The notes below the pieces were generated by a model. That model was not told where the DNA came from, ran no database searches, and saw only the letters and a program-made list of their open reading frames with translations. This document shows, piece after piece, positions 31,036 through 42,584 of a stretch of DNA of 64,000 bases; within the stretch, counting starts at the first letter, position 1; each line of letters starts with the position of its first letter. Source of the DNA: Streptomyces sp. Edi2 (GTDB lineage: Bacteria > Actinomycetota > Actinomycetes > Streptomycetales > Streptomycetaceae); assembly GCF_040253635.1 (NCBI RefSeq), contig NZ_JBEJGX010000003.1, forward strand, positions 1,612,001 to 1,676,000, in the 5' to 3' direction. The translations under genes and the position numbers were made by a program.

Positions 31036-32196
31036 TCACGCCATGAAGGCAGGGGCCGCGACGGGCAGGCTAAATCGGAACTGGGCGCCGCCGGCCGGGG
31101 CGCGGCCGACCGTGATCGTCCCGCCGTGAGCCTCGACGATGCCCTTGACGATATAGAGGCCCAGGCCGGTGCCGCCGCGCTTGCTGCCCCGCCAGAAGCG
31201 GGTGAACACGCGGCTCATCGATTCCTCGGGGATGCCGGGGCCCTCGTCGCTCACGGTGACGCTCGTCCCCTCCCCGCTGGTCGTATCCGCTACCGGTCCG
31301 ACCTCGATGGTGACCGTTCCCTCGCCGTGGCGCACCGCATTTTCCAGCAGGTTGCCCAGCACCTGGTCCACCTTGTCCGGGTCCGCCCACAGATCGGGCA
31401 GCGGTTCCAGCATCCGGATCAGGAAGCGGTCGGGCCGCTGGCCCGCGGTGGTCTGCGCCTGGACGTGCCGGCGGACCGCGGCGCTCATGTCCACTCGCTG
31501 GCGGCGCACCTCCAGCCGCCCCGAGTCGATCCGGGAGATGTCCAGCAGCTCGGCGATCAGGCGGGTGACGCGGTTGGCGTCGGCGTCCACCGTCTCCAGC
31601 ATCAGCCGCTTCTGGTCGTCGGTGAAGCGTTCCCACTTCTGGAGGAGGGTGGCGGTGAACCCCTTGACGGAGGTCAGCGGTGAGCGCAGTTCATGGGCGA
31701 CGGTGGCGATCAGCTCGGCGTGGCTGAGCTCCGTACGGCGCCGGGCCTCGGTGCCGCGCAGCGCGATCACCAGCCGCTGGACCGGACCGGTCGGACGGTT
31801 GCGGACATAGCGGGCGGAGACCAGCACCTCGCGGCCGCCGAGCAGCAGATTGCGCTCGGGCTGGCCGCGGCGGATGGCGAGGCCGCCGTAGGGATCGGTG
31901 AGCCGCCACCAGCGGCGGCCCTCGATGTCCTGGAGCGGCAGGGCGTGCTCCAGGGGGCGGCCGAGCGCGTCCCCGGGGAGAATGTCGGTGATCTTGGCCG
32001 CCGCTGCGTTGAAGCAGATCACCCGGCCGGTCTCGTCGGCGACCACCAGGCCGTCGGGCAGATCGTCGGGATCCAGCCCGAGACCGGTTTCCACCGCGTC
32101 CCGGCCTGCCGGAGCGGTGGACGACGGCCCGCGTGCCGGTCCGCCGGACGGGCAGCTGTCAGCGGTGACTGCGGTGCCGGAAGTCCTCAGATCCAT
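31036..32196 (-). CDS. PAS-containing sensor histidine kinase
   Basis: A 386-residue protein from ATG 32196. Residues 35-145 form a PAS-like domain (LPDGLVVADETGRVICFNAA, then LPLQDIEGRRWWRL). The kinase core follows: H-box ELIATVAHELRSPLTSVKGF with the phospho-acceptor histidine, N-box VLGNLLENAVRHGEG, G1 SDEGPGIPEESMSRVF and G2 GTGLGLYIVKGIV. There is no membrane segment and no receiver gene next door, so it is an orphan cytoplasmic kinase. The gene is upstream of pheS on the same strand, a conserved Streptomyces neighbourhood. It was not assigned a response regulator. Confidence 0.92.
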   Translation of the reverse strand: MDLRTSGTAVTADSCPSGGPARGPSSTAPAGRDAVETGLGLDPDDLPDGLVVADETGRVICFNAAAAKITDILPGDALGRPLEHALPLQDIEGRRWWRLTDPYGGLAIRRGQPERNLLLGGREVLVSARYVRNRPTGPVQRLVIALRGTEARRRTELSHAELIATVAHELRSPLTSVKGFTATLLQKWERFTDDQKRLMLETVDADANRVTRLIAELLDISRIDSGRLEVRRQRVDMSAAVRRHVQAQTTAGQRPDRFLIRMLEPLPDLWADPDKVDQVLGNLLENAVRHGEGTVTIEVGPVADTTSGEGTSVTVSDEGPGIPEESMSRVFTRFWRGSKRGGTGLGLYIVKGIVEAHGGTITVGRAPAGGAQFRFSLPVAAPAFMA

Positions 32197-32279
32197 CCCC
32201 GTTACCCCCTTCCGGGCCCCCGAGCACGCAAGCCTACTAGCTCGGATCGATGGCGCCGCGGAGTTCGTGAGGACGCCCC

Positions 32280-33134
<855 letters not shown>

Positions 33135-33208
33135 GGGCGGCGGCTCGCTTCTGTGGTTCGGTGCGGGGGGCCGGTCTGCTGACGGGACAGGGCCGGTCCG
33201 GAAAAGCG

Positions 33209-33240
33209 GCGGACCCGCAGGCCGGGGCCTGCGGGTCCGC
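33209..33240 (-). terminator. Terminator after rplT, 15-bp perfect stem
   Basis: GCGGACCCGCAGGCC and GGCCTGCGGGTCCGC pair with only two unpaired bases between, 25 bp after the rplT stop codon. It ends the infC-rpmI-rplT transcript. Confidence 0.88.
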
Positions 33241-33264
33241 GTCACAACGTCGTCAGGCTGAAGT

Positions 33265-33648
33265 TCAGGCAGCCTTCGGGGCGTTGACGTCGCTCGGAAG
33301 CGCCTTCTGGGCGACCTCGACGAGCGCGGCGAACGCGTTGGCGTCCGTCACCGCGAGGTCGGCCAGGATCTTGCGGTCCACCTCGATGTTGGCGGCCTTC
33401 AGACCCTGGATGAAGCGGTTGTACGTCATGCCGTTGGCGCGGGCAGCGGCGTTGATGCGCTGGATCCACAGCTGACGGAAGTCGCCCTTGCGCTTCTTGC
33501 GGTCGTTGTAGTTGTAGACGAGGGAGTGGGTGACCTGCTCCTTCGCCTTGCGGTACAGGCGGGAGCGCTGGCCCCGGTAGCCGCTGGCCTGCTCGAGGAT
33601 CGCCCGGCGCTTCTTGTGGGCGTTGACTGCCCGCTTGACGCGTGCCAC
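33265..33648 (-). CDS. rplT: 50S ribosomal protein L20
   Basis: A 127-residue protein from GTG 33648 after AAGGAG. It has the full L20 sequence pattern: [40 protein letters not shown], and the C-terminal domain with [21 protein letters not shown]20 binds 23S rRNA and drives early assembly of the large subunit; in several bacteria it also controls its own operon. It is third in the infC-rpmI-rplT operon. A 105-nt gap holds an imperfect hairpin (33717-33753) after rpmI. Confidence 0.98.
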   Translation of the reverse strand: MARVKRAVNAHKKRRAILEQASGYRGQRSRLYRKAKEQVTHSLVYNYNDRKKRKGDFRQLWIQRINAAARANGMTYNRFIQGLKAANIEVDRKILADLAVTDANAFAALVEVAQKALPSDVNAPKAA

Positions 33649-33753
33649 TTGTTAACTCCTTGTAGCGGGGCCGTGGTTGTCGTCACACGGCCCGGTTCGA
33701 TTGGGTCCCGGTCCGAGTCGCGCGCCCCCTCCTGTTCAGTGGGGCGCGGCGAC

Positions 33754-33948
33754 TCACTTGCCGAGAAGCTTCTTGATCTTCGCGGCGTCGCCCGGGGCCA
33801 TCTCGGCGTTGCCGGTGAGGCGACGCGTCACGCGGGACGACTTGTGCTCGAGCAGGTGGCGCTTGCCGGCGCGCTCGCGGAGCACCTTGCCGGAGCCGGT
33901 GATCTTGAAGCGCTTGCTGGCACCGCTGTGCGTCTTGTTCTTCGGCAT
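33754..33948 (-). CDS. rpmI: 50S ribosomal protein L35
   Basis: A 64-residue basic protein from ATG 33948 ([20 protein letters not shown]), complete, with [16 protein letters not shown] in the second half. It is a structural protein of the large subunit. It lies between infC and rplT, as in most bacteria. A hairpin with GCGCCCC/GGGGCGC core lies directly after the stop codon (33717-33753) and may affect the L20 level through processing or partial termination; that is inference. Confidence 0.98.
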   Translation of the reverse strand: MPKNKTHSGASKRFKITGSGKVLRERAGKRHLLEHKSSRVTRRLTGNAEMAPGDAAKIKKLLGK

Positions 33949-34075
33949 GCGCCGTTCTCTCCTCGTCAGTGGCGCTCCCGCAGGCAGGGATCCGGCAAGC
34001 GGGAGCGTCAGATGTATCAGTTAGGTGTCCGCGGCGCGGTGCCCCGGACGGACTCCGGGGCGCACGCCTCGGGGA

Positions 34076-34717
34076 TCACGCCTGGGCGTGCTCCTCGGTG
34101 GGCTCCTCGGCAGGCTCCTCCACGGACTGGTCCGCGGCGACTCCGCCCTGGCGCTCCGCCTTGCGGGCGGCCTGCGCCTCGCGGGCCTCGGCCATCGCCT
34201 CGGTCTTCTTCTTGTGCGGACCGAGGACCATGATCATGTTTCGGCCGTCCTGCTTCGGATTCGACTCGATGAAGCCGAGGTCCTCCACGTCGGACGCGAG
34301 CCGCTGCAGCAGCCGGAAGCCCAGCTCGGGGCGGGACTGCTCGCGACCACGGAACATGATCGTGATCTTGACCTTGTCACCCTGCTTGAGGAACCGGACG
34401 ACGTGACCCTTTTTGGTGTCGTAGTCGTGCGGGTCGATCTTCGGCCGGAGCTTCATCTCCTTGATGACCGTGTGCGCCTGGTTCTTGCGCGCCTCACGGG
34501 CCTTCATGGCCGACTCGTACTTGAACTTCCCGTAGTCCATGAGCTTGCAGACGGGCGGGCGAGCGTTCGCCGCCACCTCGACCAGGTCGAGGTCGTACTC
34601 CTGAGCAAGCTCAAGGGCCTTGGCAAGCGGAACAATCCCGACCTGCTCGCCGCTGGGACCGACAAGTCGCACTTCGGGAACGCGAATCCGGTCGTTGATG
34701 CGGGGCTCGGCGCTGAT
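34076..34717 (-). CDS. infC: Translation initiation factor IF-3, probable AUC start
   Basis: A 213-residue IF-3, taken from ATC 34717. The N-domain ([20 protein letters not shown], then [20 protein letters not shown]) and C-domain ([32 protein letters not shown]) are complete, with an acidic tail [14 protein letters not shown]. No ATG or GTG occurs in frame for more than 20 codons upstream, while GGAGG lies four bases before ATC. Use of a non-standard start (AUU, AUC or AUA) for infC is known from other bacteria and allows IF-3 to repress its own translation. First gene of infC-rpmI-rplT; a structured leader precedes it. Confidence 0.93.
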   Translation of the reverse strand: MSAEPRINDRIRVPEVRLVGPSGEQVGIVPLAKALELAQEYDLDLVEVAANARPPVCKLMDYGKFKYESAMKAREARKNQAHTVIKEMKLRPKIDPHDYDTKKGHVVRFLKQGDKVKITIMFRGREQSRPELGFRLLQRLASDVEDLGFIESNPKQDGRNMIMVLGPHKKKTEAMAEAREAQAARKAERQGGVAADQSVEEPAEEPTEEHAQA

Positions 34718-35116
34718 GGATCCTCCTCGGTAGCACCACGCGACGGCCTGGCGGACTGCCGCGTAACGTCTTTTCGGTGTGACCAACCGCGCGGTACATG
34801 AAAAATGCCCCGGACGGGACACAGGCGGGGCTCCACATAGATCTGGAGCACCGTCGCGAAGTCTCCGCGGGGCGCAGCCGGACCGTTGACCCGCCAACCT
34901 GAGGTCGGCCGGGTGGGAGAACGGAGCCTCCACTTGTGGGCCGGTCACATGCGTGTCCGGCCGGTCGGAACACCAGAATACACGAGTCAAGAGGGTGGCA
35001 CCCACTCCTGTGCCGCCGCGGCCTGCCCGGGGCCAGGATGACACTCCCGGACGCGGGGCCCGGGCCCCCTGCCCATAGGCTGGAGCCGACCCCTCAGCAG
35101 GAAGAAGCCCGAAGAC
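34718..35116. promoter_or_regulatory. infC leader and divergent promoter region with attenuator-like hairpin
   Basis: On the reverse strand, GCCCCG and CGGGGC (about 34806-34830) form a stem followed by ATTTTT (34801-34806), which looks like a factor-independent attenuator about 85 nt before infC. Just upstream, GCTCCA and TGGAGC (34829-34848) can form a second stem sharing bases with the first. TTGACT near 34988 could be a -35 box. The rest of the interval includes the forward promoter of the DUF1844 gene at 35117; no protein gene is seen. Confidence 0.6.
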
Positions 35117-35497
35117 ATGAGCGACCAGACACCGCAGCAGCCCGACGTCCCGAACGCGGCGAACCCTGACTTCGACTCCATGACCCGTGACATCGCCGAG
35201 GTGCCGGCGGTCGAGGTGATCACCACGGTCGCGGTGCATCTGATGAGCTCGGCGGCGGTCAACCTCGGGCTCGCCGAGGAGGGCGCGGCGCACAAGGACC
35301 TGGACGAGGCGCGCAAGCTCATCCAGGCGCTGGCCGGGCTGGTCACCGCCAGTGCCACCGAGATCGGCTCGTACCACGCGGCGCCGCTGCGGGACGGTCT
35401 GAAGTCGCTGCAGCTGGCGTTCCGCGAGGCCTCGGTCGTGCCGGACGAGCCGGGCCAGGGCCCCGGGGAGAAGTTCACCGGGCCGGTCTACGGCTGA
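35117..35497 (+). CDS. DUF1844 domain-containing protein
   Basis: A 126-residue protein from ATG 35117 with AGGAAGAAGCCC in front. The core [20 protein letters not shown] followed by NLGLAEE and [20 protein letters not shown] matches the DUF1844 family, a small helical protein commonly found beside infC in actinobacteria. It starts divergently from infC. The function is unknown; the conserved position next to the translation operon is the only hint. A 13-bp hairpin terminator follows. Confidence 0.9.
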   Translation: MSDQTPQQPDVPNAANPDFDSMTRDIAEVPAVEVITTVAVHLMSSAAVNLGLAEEGAAHKDLDEARKLIQALAGLVTASATEIGSYHAAPLRDGLKSLQLAFREASVVPDEPGQGPGEKFTGPVYG

Positions 35498-35523
35498 GCG
35501 GCGCCACGGAGATACACCGACGA

Positions 35524-35554
35524 CGAGCCCCGGCCCGGGAAGGGCCGGGGCTCG
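35524..35554 (+). terminator. Terminator after the DUF1844 gene
   Basis: CGAGCCCCGGCCC and GGGCCGGGGCTCG pair perfectly around GGGAA, 27 bp after the stop codon. It lies between convergent genes (DUF1844 and aquaporin) and could serve both. Confidence 0.88.
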
Positions 35555-35583
35555 CGGCGTCCGTGCCGGGGGCGGCGGGCCGG

Positions 35584-36354
35584 TCAGCCGGATTCGGCGG
35601 ATTGCGTGGTGGCCTCGGGCGGCACCGCGTCGTCGGCGACGAGGACCGGCTCGTGCGGCGGGTGGGTGATCTGGTGCACCACCGCCGCGATGGCGCCGCC
35701 GATCAGCGGCGCGACGATGAACAGCCACAGCTGGGTGATGGCCGCGCCGCCCGCGAACAGCGCCGGGCCGATGGAGCGCGCCGGGTTCACGGAGGTGCCG
35801 TCCAGGGGGACGCCGATGAGGTGGACGGTGGCCAGGGCCAGGCCGATCGCCATTCCGTTGAAGCCGATCACGGCCACCTTGTGGGTGACCGACAACCAGA
35901 CGTAGACCAGCAGGAAGGTCATCACCATCTCGGCGACGAACGCGCCGCCGAGGTTGAGGTGCACCGCCGAGCGGTCTCCCCAGCCGTTCGTGCCGAAGGC
36001 CCCATGGGTCTGCAGCCCCGGGACCTGCCGGGCCACCAGGAAGAGCAGCGCCGAGCCGACGATGGCGCCGACCACCTGGGCGATCCAGTATTCGGCGGCC
36101 GTCCGCAGGGTGAGCCTGCGGGCCAGCAGCATGCCCAGCGTCACCGCGGGGTTGAGATGGCAGCCCGAGATCGGGCCGAGGGCGTAGGCAAGCGCCACCA
36201 TGGTGAAGCCGAAGGCCAGGGCGATGCCGAAGGTGCCGATGTATTCGCCCGCCAGCACGGCCGAGCCGACGGCGAAGAACACCAGGAGCAGCGTGCCGAG
36301 GAACTCGGATACGACCGTGCGGGTCAGTACCTTCGAGATCTCCGTTTTCTCCAT
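35584..36354 (-). CDS. MIP-family aquaporin
   Basis: A 256-residue membrane protein from ATG 36354. Six transmembrane helices and both half-helix NPA boxes are present: [20 protein letters not shown] in the first half and [20 protein letters not shown] in the second. The NPAR-type second box and the H in SGCHLNPAV are like AqpZ, so a water-selective channel is more likely than a glycerol facilitator. The C-terminal 25 residues are polar. It is monocistronic, opposite to DUF1844. The gene symbol is not assigned. Confidence 0.92.
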   Translation of the reverse strand: MEKTEISKVLTRTVVSEFLGTLLLVFFAVGSAVLAGEYIGTFGIALAFGFTMVALAYALGPISGCHLNPAVTLGMLLARRLTLRTAAEYWIAQVVGAIVGSALLFLVARQVPGLQTHGAFGTNGWGDRSAVHLNLGGAFVAEMVMTFLLVYVWLSVTHKVAVIGFNGMAIGLALATVHLIGVPLDGTSVNPARSIGPALFAGGAAITQLWLFIVAPLIGGAIAAVVHQITHPPHEPVLVADDAVPPEATTQSAESG

Positions 36355-36470
36355 GGGGGGCTCTCCTCGCGTGGATCTTGAGCTCTCCTCGCATTGTGCG
36401 GCCCCGGAGACGAACGCGCCCGTCGGCGGCCCGGGGCCCGCCCGTCGCACCCGGGCCCCGGCGGTGGTGG

Positions 36471-37202
36471 TCAGCGCCGGTAGAGCGGTTCCCCGGCCGT
36501 CGTGGTGCCGGGCGGCAGGAGGGCCAGGTCCAGGCCCTTCACTAGCCGGGCGCGCAGGATCTCGTCGGCGGCCAGCGCCCGGGCCAACCGCTGGGCGACC
36601 TCGGCGGCCGGGGCATCAGAAGCGAGGCCGAGGGCGAGGGTGGCGTCGGTCTCGCCGGACGGGGCGAGACGGGCGACGAGCACGCCGGGCTCGGCGTCGA
36701 GCAGGGCACGCAGGGCGTCGGTGACGGCCGGGTCGGCGAGCGGGTCGGCGCTCGTCCGGCCCTCGGCCAGGGCACGCAGGGCCGGACCGGTGAGCTGGTA
36801 GGTGACCGGGCCCGCCAGGTCGACGACGACCGTGTCGGCCTTCTCGTGGGAGGCGGCGAGCAGCGCCTGCTGCAGCGGGACCGCGACGGGGCGGGCGTCG
36901 GCACGCCAGCGCTGAAGTGACTCCATGCAGGTGAAGGCGGGCAGGGCGCAGCGACCGTCGGGGGCCTGGAGGGTGGGGACGGCCATATCGCTGGTCTTTT
37001 CGCGGCGCAGACCGTCGGGGCCGGTCTCCACCTCGCCGAGGACCGCCACCACGGGCACCAGGACGCGCGCGCCGGCCAGCGCCGCCAGGAGCTGGGGCTC
37101 GGCGGCCCGGTCCGTCCCGTACGCCGCCAGGGCTGCCGCGAGCGCGGGGTCGGCCGAGCCGTCGTCGTCGGAGAAACCGGGGTCCGGGATGTTCTTCTGC
37201 AC
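36471..37202 (-). CDS. SseB-family protein
   Basis: A 243-residue soluble protein, taken from GTG 37202 ([20 protein letters not shown] in the open frame). The central part fits the SseB N-terminal domain: [20 protein letters not shown], then [20 protein letters not shown] and [22 protein letters not shown]-terminal part of about 100 residues holds further alpha/beta sequence ending in a Thr/Gly tail. SseB-like proteins in Streptomyces are frequent near type VII secretion parts but have no settled function. The next gene on this strand, upstream, is a mycosin-like protease 77 bp away. Confidence 0.85.
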   Translation of the reverse strand: MQKNIPDPGFSDDDGSADPALAAALAAYGTDRAAEPQLLAALAGARVLVPVVAVLGEVETGPDGLRREKTSDMAVPTLQAPDGRCALPAFTCMESLQRWRADARPVAVPLQQALLAASHEKADTVVVDLAGPVTYQLTGPALRALAEGRTSADPLADPAVTDALRALLDAEPGVLVARLAPSGETDATLALGLASDAPAAEVAQRLARALAADEILRARLVKGLDLALLPPGTTTAGEPLYRR

Positions 37203-37279
37203 GAGGTGAGCGTATCGGCCGGGGGTGGTGCCCCTGACGTGCGGTCCGGTGGGGTCCCGCGCGGTGGGGCGGGTGCCGG

Positions 37280-38452
37280 TCAGTGGTGCGCGGGGCGGCG
37301 GCGCCAGAGGACGACGGCGGCCGTGAGGAAGGCCAGGCCGGCGGTGCCGGCGGCCCAGGGCAGCCAGTTGGCGGGGGTGTCCGCGGTGTCGTCGGCGGTG
37401 GGTCCCGGGCCGAAGTAGCGGGTGGCGTAGCCGGCGGGGGCCGGCTTCTGCGGGGTGGGCTTGAGGTCCGCCGCGGCGTCGAGGGCGGCGGCCGGGTCGA
37501 TCAGGCCGGCACCGTAGTCGTCGTCGCGGCCGCCCTCGGGGCTGTCCTGGGCGGTGGAGGTCAGCAGCCGGCGGATCTGGTCCGGGCTCAGGCCGGGATG
37601 TGCGGAGCGGATCAGGGCGACGGCCGCGGAGACGAAGGCGGCGGCGGGGCTGGTGCCCCAGCCCGAGAGGTAGCCGTCGTCGTTGTCGGCCATGACGATG
37701 TCGAAGCCGGGCGCGCTGACCGTGGCGTACCAGTGCCGGGTGGAGAACCGGGCCCTGCCCCCCAGATGGGTGACGGCGGTGGCGGTGATGACGCCCGGGT
37801 AGGCGGCGGGATAGGAGACGTGGTTGCCCTTCTGGCCGCCGTTGCCCGCGGAGGCGACGACGGGGATGCCCTTGCCGAGGGCGTACTGGATGGCGGCGTC
37901 CTCGCGTGGTTCGGGGTGCGCGGATTCGCTGTCGTCGCCCAGCGACATATTGATCACGTCGGCGCCGTGGTCGGCGGCCCAGCGGATGCCGTCGGCGAGC
38001 GCCCCCGCCTTCTCGGTGCGGGCCCGCTCGCGCTGGGTGTCGCTGTCCTCGAGGATCACCCGGACCGGCAGGATCTCGGCAGCCGGGGCGAGCCCGAGCA
38101 CTCCGTTGTCGCGGCCGCCCGCGCCATGGCCGTGACCTGCGATGATGCTGGCCATGCCGGTGCCGTGCCGGGCCCAGGCGGAGTCTCCCGGCCCGGCGCC
38201 GAAGCCGACCAGGTCCTGCTCGGGCAGCACCTGTCCTTCCAGGTCGGGGTGGTTGGCATCCACGCCGGTGTCCAGGACGGCGACGGTGATGCCCTCGCCC
38301 TTGGTGGTGCGCCAGGCCTGCTGGGCGTGGACGGCTTCGAGGGCCCATTCCTGGGCGCGGACGGTGTCGGCCCGGGCGGGAACGGCGGGCAGCACGGCGA
38401 GCACCGCCGAGGCCAGCGCGAGGGCGGTACCGCGCCGCACGGACGTCGTCAT
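37280..38452 (-). CDS. Type VII secretion-associated serine protease (mycosin)
   Basis: A 390-residue protein from ATG 38452. It has a signal peptide (residues 1-29, LALASAVLAVLPAVPARA), a subtilisin-type catalytic domain, a linker and a C-terminal membrane helix with RRRP. The catalytic triad lies in TVAVLDTGVDANHPDLEGQV (Asp), ARHGTGMASIIAGHG (His) and WGTSPAAAFVSAAVALI (Ser). This is the MycP/mycosin layout, in which the protease sits on the outer face of the membrane in type VII secretion. No EccB, EccC, EccD or WXG100 gene is in the window, so it is outside a full ESX cluster. It overlaps the gene upstream by four bases. Confidence 0.92.
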   Translation of the reverse strand: MTTSVRRGTALALASAVLAVLPAVPARADTVRAQEWALEAVHAQQAWRTTKGEGITVAVLDTGVDANHPDLEGQVLPEQDLVGFGAGPGDSAWARHGTGMASIIAGHGHGAGGRDNGVLGLAPAAEILPVRVILEDSDTQRERARTEKAGALADGIRWAADHGADVINMSLGDDSESAHPEPREDAAIQYALGKGIPVVASAGNGGQKGNHVSYPAAYPGVITATAVTHLGGRARFSTRHWYATVSAPGFDIVMADNDDGYLSGWGTSPAAAFVSAAVALIRSAHPGLSPDQIRRLLTSTAQDSPEGGRDDDYGAGLIDPAAALDAAADLKPTPQKPAPAGYATRYFGPGPTADDTADTPANWLPWAAGTAGLAFLTAAVVLWRRRPAHH

Positions 38453-39747
38453 GACGGGGCCTGCCTTGTCGGTGTCGGGCTGCCGGCCGCCTTGCGGAAG
38501 TCCGCCTCGATACGGTCCGCAAGGTCCTTCGCGTCGTGGCCCAGACCGGATTCGGCCGGGGCGGTGGTGGTGCCGGGCCGGACCGCGGCCTCGGCGGGCT
38601 GCGGCTCGGTGAACGTGCGGCCGTCGGCGAAACCGGAGACGGCGTAGACGACGGCCGGGAGGTCGGTGAGCACCCGGACGGTCCAGCTGGCCCGCTGGGC
38701 ACGTCCGAAGTCCTCGGCCGCGGTGCCCTTGGCCGCGTACGGCAGCGGCATCAGGTCCGTGCGGGTGCCCAGGTTCTTGCTGCTGAAGCGGGTGTTGAGG
38801 GCCGTCATCGCGGACGGGCCGGCCTTGGTGGTCTGCGCGCCGACCGTGATGACGGCGCTGCGGGTGGCGTCGACGTAGGTGGCGCGCAGCAGCCGGACAC
38901 AGCCTGCCGGGGCGAGCGTGGCCGCGAGCTTGGGGTCGTAGGCGCCGGTGCAGCCGGTGTCGGGGGCGACGGCGATCCGGGTCCAGGTCCGGTCGGCGCC
39001 GCCGGGGCCTGAGCCCAGGCCTTTGACGGTGCGGGGAAAGAGCGTGTCGACGGGGGTGTCGTGCCAGACGTCGCGGCCCTTGCTGAAGACGGCCTCGGCC
39101 GTGGGGGCGGCGCCGGAGGCATCCTCGGTGAGCCAACTCCCCGCCGCCGCACCGCCGATGAGCCCGATGCCGAGGATCAGGCAGGCCGCGGCGGTGAGCA
39201 CCCGGGCGCCGGGGCGGCGGAAGGGGGCGGCCGGTGCGCCGGTCCCGTGCCCAACTCCCTGGCGAGGGAGGGGGCTACGGGGCCACGGCACCGGTGACGG
39301 GCGCCCGGCGGAGCGTTCGCCGGGGCCGCTCCACAGGTCCTGGCTGCGGGCGAGGTGGAAGGCTGCGGTGTCACGGAAGGCGGGGGTGTCACGGAAGGCG
39401 GTGGGCTGCGAGGGGCCGGGGGCGGCGGGTCCGGCGGCGGCCGGTCCGGTGGGGGCCGGGGAGCCGGGGGCGCGGTCCGGGCGGGGCGCCAGCGGCGCGC
39501 CGGCGGCGGGTGGCTGCGCGCGGGGCGGGGCGGCAGGGCGGGGCGGTACGGGGTGCGGGCCGGCGGCGGCCGGGGCGCCGGGCGCGGACGGCGGCAGGGG
39601 TGGCATCGGCGGCTCGGGCGGCACCCGGCGCAGCACGGCCGTCTGCGGGTCGTCGGCCGGTCCCGGTGCCGCGGCGGGCCGCCGGGGTGGCTGCGGGGGT
39701 ATGGGCGGGACGCGTTGCGCATCGGCGAATTCCGCGTCGGTGCTCAC
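38449..39747 (-). CDS. Proline-rich membrane protein coupled to the mycosin gene
   Basis: A 432-residue protein from GTG 39747; its stop and the mycosin start share ATGA. The first 180 residues are an intracellular tail dominated by Pro, Ala and Arg with VPPIPPQPP and RVPPEPPMPPLPP runs. A single transmembrane helix follows (VLTAAACLILGIGLIGGAAA, about residue 187-206), then an extracellular domain of about 220 residues (DTGCTGAYDPKLAATLAPAG, VVYAVSGFADGRTFTEPQPA). The extracellular part has two cysteines. The function is unknown, but tight coupling with a mycosin suggests they act together on the cell surface. Confidence 0.8.
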   Translation of the reverse strand: MSTDAEFADAQRVPPIPPQPPRRPAAAPGPADDPQTAVLRRVPPEPPMPPLPPSAPGAPAAAGPHPVPPRPAAPPRAQPPAAGAPLAPRPDRAPGSPAPTGPAAAGPAAPGPSQPTAFRDTPAFRDTAAFHLARSQDLWSGPGERSAGRPSPVPWPRSPLPRQGVGHGTGAPAAPFRRPGARVLTAAACLILGIGLIGGAAAGSWLTEDASGAAPTAEAVFSKGRDVWHDTPVDTLFPRTVKGLGSGPGGADRTWTRIAVAPDTGCTGAYDPKLAATLAPAGCVRLLRATYVDATRSAVITVGAQTTKAGPSAMTALNTRFSSKNLGTRTDLMPLPYAAKGTAAEDFGRAQRASWTVRVLTDLPAVVYAVSGFADGRTFTEPQPAEAAVRPGTTTAPAESGLGHDAKDLADRIEADFRKAAGSPTPTRQAPS

Positions 39748-39982
39748 CCGCGCTCCCCCTCGCGCCGCTGACCTCCGGGCCCGATCCGCAATCGGGGCAC
39801 GGTGGTTCGTATCCGGACAACACGCCGCTGACCTGCTGGTTGCGGTGTTCGAGTCACTGTAAGCGCTGACGCCGTCGGTGCTCCAACCCATGTCCGCTCT
39901 GTCGCACAACTCCCCTCTACCCATTGGTAGGGGCACCTCCCACGCCCTTTTGGCGGCGGGGAAGGTCTGGCAGGCTGCGGCC

Positions 39983-41236
39983 ATGCCCCCGCACACAGTC
40001 GATACATATGGCGACAAGGCCCCTCCTCATGCTCTCCACCCGGCCGGGGAGACCCCGTTCGACCGGGCCACCGCCCATCTCGACGCGCCGCTGGCCGTCG
40101 TCGACCTGCAGGCCTTCGATGCCAACGCCGCCGATCTGGTGCGCCGCTCCAAGGGCAAGCCGATCCGGGTGGCGAGCAAATCGGTGCGCTGCCGAGCGCT
40201 GCTGGAGCGGGTGCTGGCGCGGGACGGCTTCGCGGGGATCATGAGTTTCACGCTCGCCGAGTCGCTGTGGTTGGCGCGCTCGGGCTTCACGGACATCCTG
40301 CTGGCCTATCCGTCGGCGGACCGGGCGGGCTTCGCCGGGCTGACCGGCGACGCGCGGCTCGCGGCCGCGGTGACGGTGATGGTCGACGACCCGGCGCAGC
40401 TGGATCTGATCGATGCGGCCCGGCCGGCCGGCGGGGCGGGCGAGGAGGTACGGGTGTGTCTGGAACTCGACACCTCCTACCGGCTGATGGGCGGGAAGGT
40501 GCGGGTCGGTGCCCGCCGTTCGCCGCTGCGGACGCCCGACCGGCTGGCCGCGCTGGCCCGGACGGTGGTGCGCCGCCCCGGTTTCCGGCTGGTGGGGCTG
40601 ATGGCGTACGAGGGTCATGTGGCCGGTGTGGGCGATGATGTCGCCGGTAAGCCGGTGTTCTCGCGGGCGATCCGGATGATGCAGGCAGCGGCGCGCAAGG
40701 AGCTGGCGCAGCGCCGCTGGGAGGCGGTACGGGCGGTGCGCGCGGTGGCGCCGCGCCTGGAGTTCGTCAACGGCGGCGGGACCGGCAGTGTCCAGCACAC
40801 CGCGGCGGAGGCGGCGGTCACCGAGGTCGCGGCCGGGTCGGGGCTGTACGTGCCGCGGCTGTTCGACAACTTCCGTTCGTTCAGCGGGCGTCCGGCGGCG
40901 CTGTTCGCCCAGCCCGTGGTGCGCCGTCCGGGCCCCGGGGTGGTCACGGTGCTGGGCGGCGGCTATCCGGCGTCGGGGGCGGCGGGCCCCGACCGGCTGC
41001 CGGTGCCGTATCTGCCGGCCGGGCTGCGCTACGACCCGCAGGAGGGCCCCGGCGAGGTGCAGACGCCGCTGCTGGGTCCGGCCGCCGACGGGCTCCGGAT
41101 CGGCGACAAGGTGTGGTTCCGGCACGCCAAGGCCGGTGAGCTGTGTGAGCGGTTCGATCAGCTGCAGTTGATCGACGGGGAGCGGGTGGTGGGGACGGTG
41201 CCGACGTACCGCGGCGAGGGCCACGCCTTTCTCTGA
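39983..41236 (+). CDS. PLP-dependent amino-acid deaminase/aldolase (alanine-racemase-like fold)
   Basis: A 417-residue protein from ATG 39983. The alanine-racemase-type barrel begins with LAVVDLQAFDANAADLVRRS, and the PLP lysine is in KPIRVASKSVRCRALLERVL. Phosphate-binding Gly/Ser occur in FVNGGGTGSVQ and the C-terminal beta domain carries VVTVLGGGYPASGAAGPDRL and YRGEGHAFL. This matches D-threonine-aldolase-like and amino-acid deaminase proteins. The substrate (D-amino or hydroxy amino acid) is not determined. It is divergent from the T7SS-linked membrane gene. Confidence 0.88.
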   Translation: MPPHTVDTYGDKAPPHALHPAGETPFDRATAHLDAPLAVVDLQAFDANAADLVRRSKGKPIRVASKSVRCRALLERVLARDGFAGIMSFTLAESLWLARSGFTDILLAYPSADRAGFAGLTGDARLAAAVTVMVDDPAQLDLIDAARPAGGAGEEVRVCLELDTSYRLMGGKVRVGARRSPLRTPDRLAALARTVVRRPGFRLVGLMAYEGHVAGVGDDVAGKPVFSRAIRMMQAAARKELAQRRWEAVRAVRAVAPRLEFVNGGGTGSVQHTAAEAAVTEVAAGSGLYVPRLFDNFRSFSGRPAALFAQPVVRRPGPGVVTVLGGGYPASGAAGPDRLPVPYLPAGLRYDPQEGPGEVQTPLLGPAADGLRIGDKVWFRHAKAGELCERFDQLQLIDGERVVGTVPTYRGEGHAFL

Positions 41237-41269
41237 CCCGGCGCGGCCCCCGCCCTGTGAGCGGTGCGC

Positions 41270-42538
<1,269 letters not shown>

Positions 42539-42584
42539 GGAACGCACTCCTGTCGAATGAGGAACCGAAGGCGGACGCTAGCGT

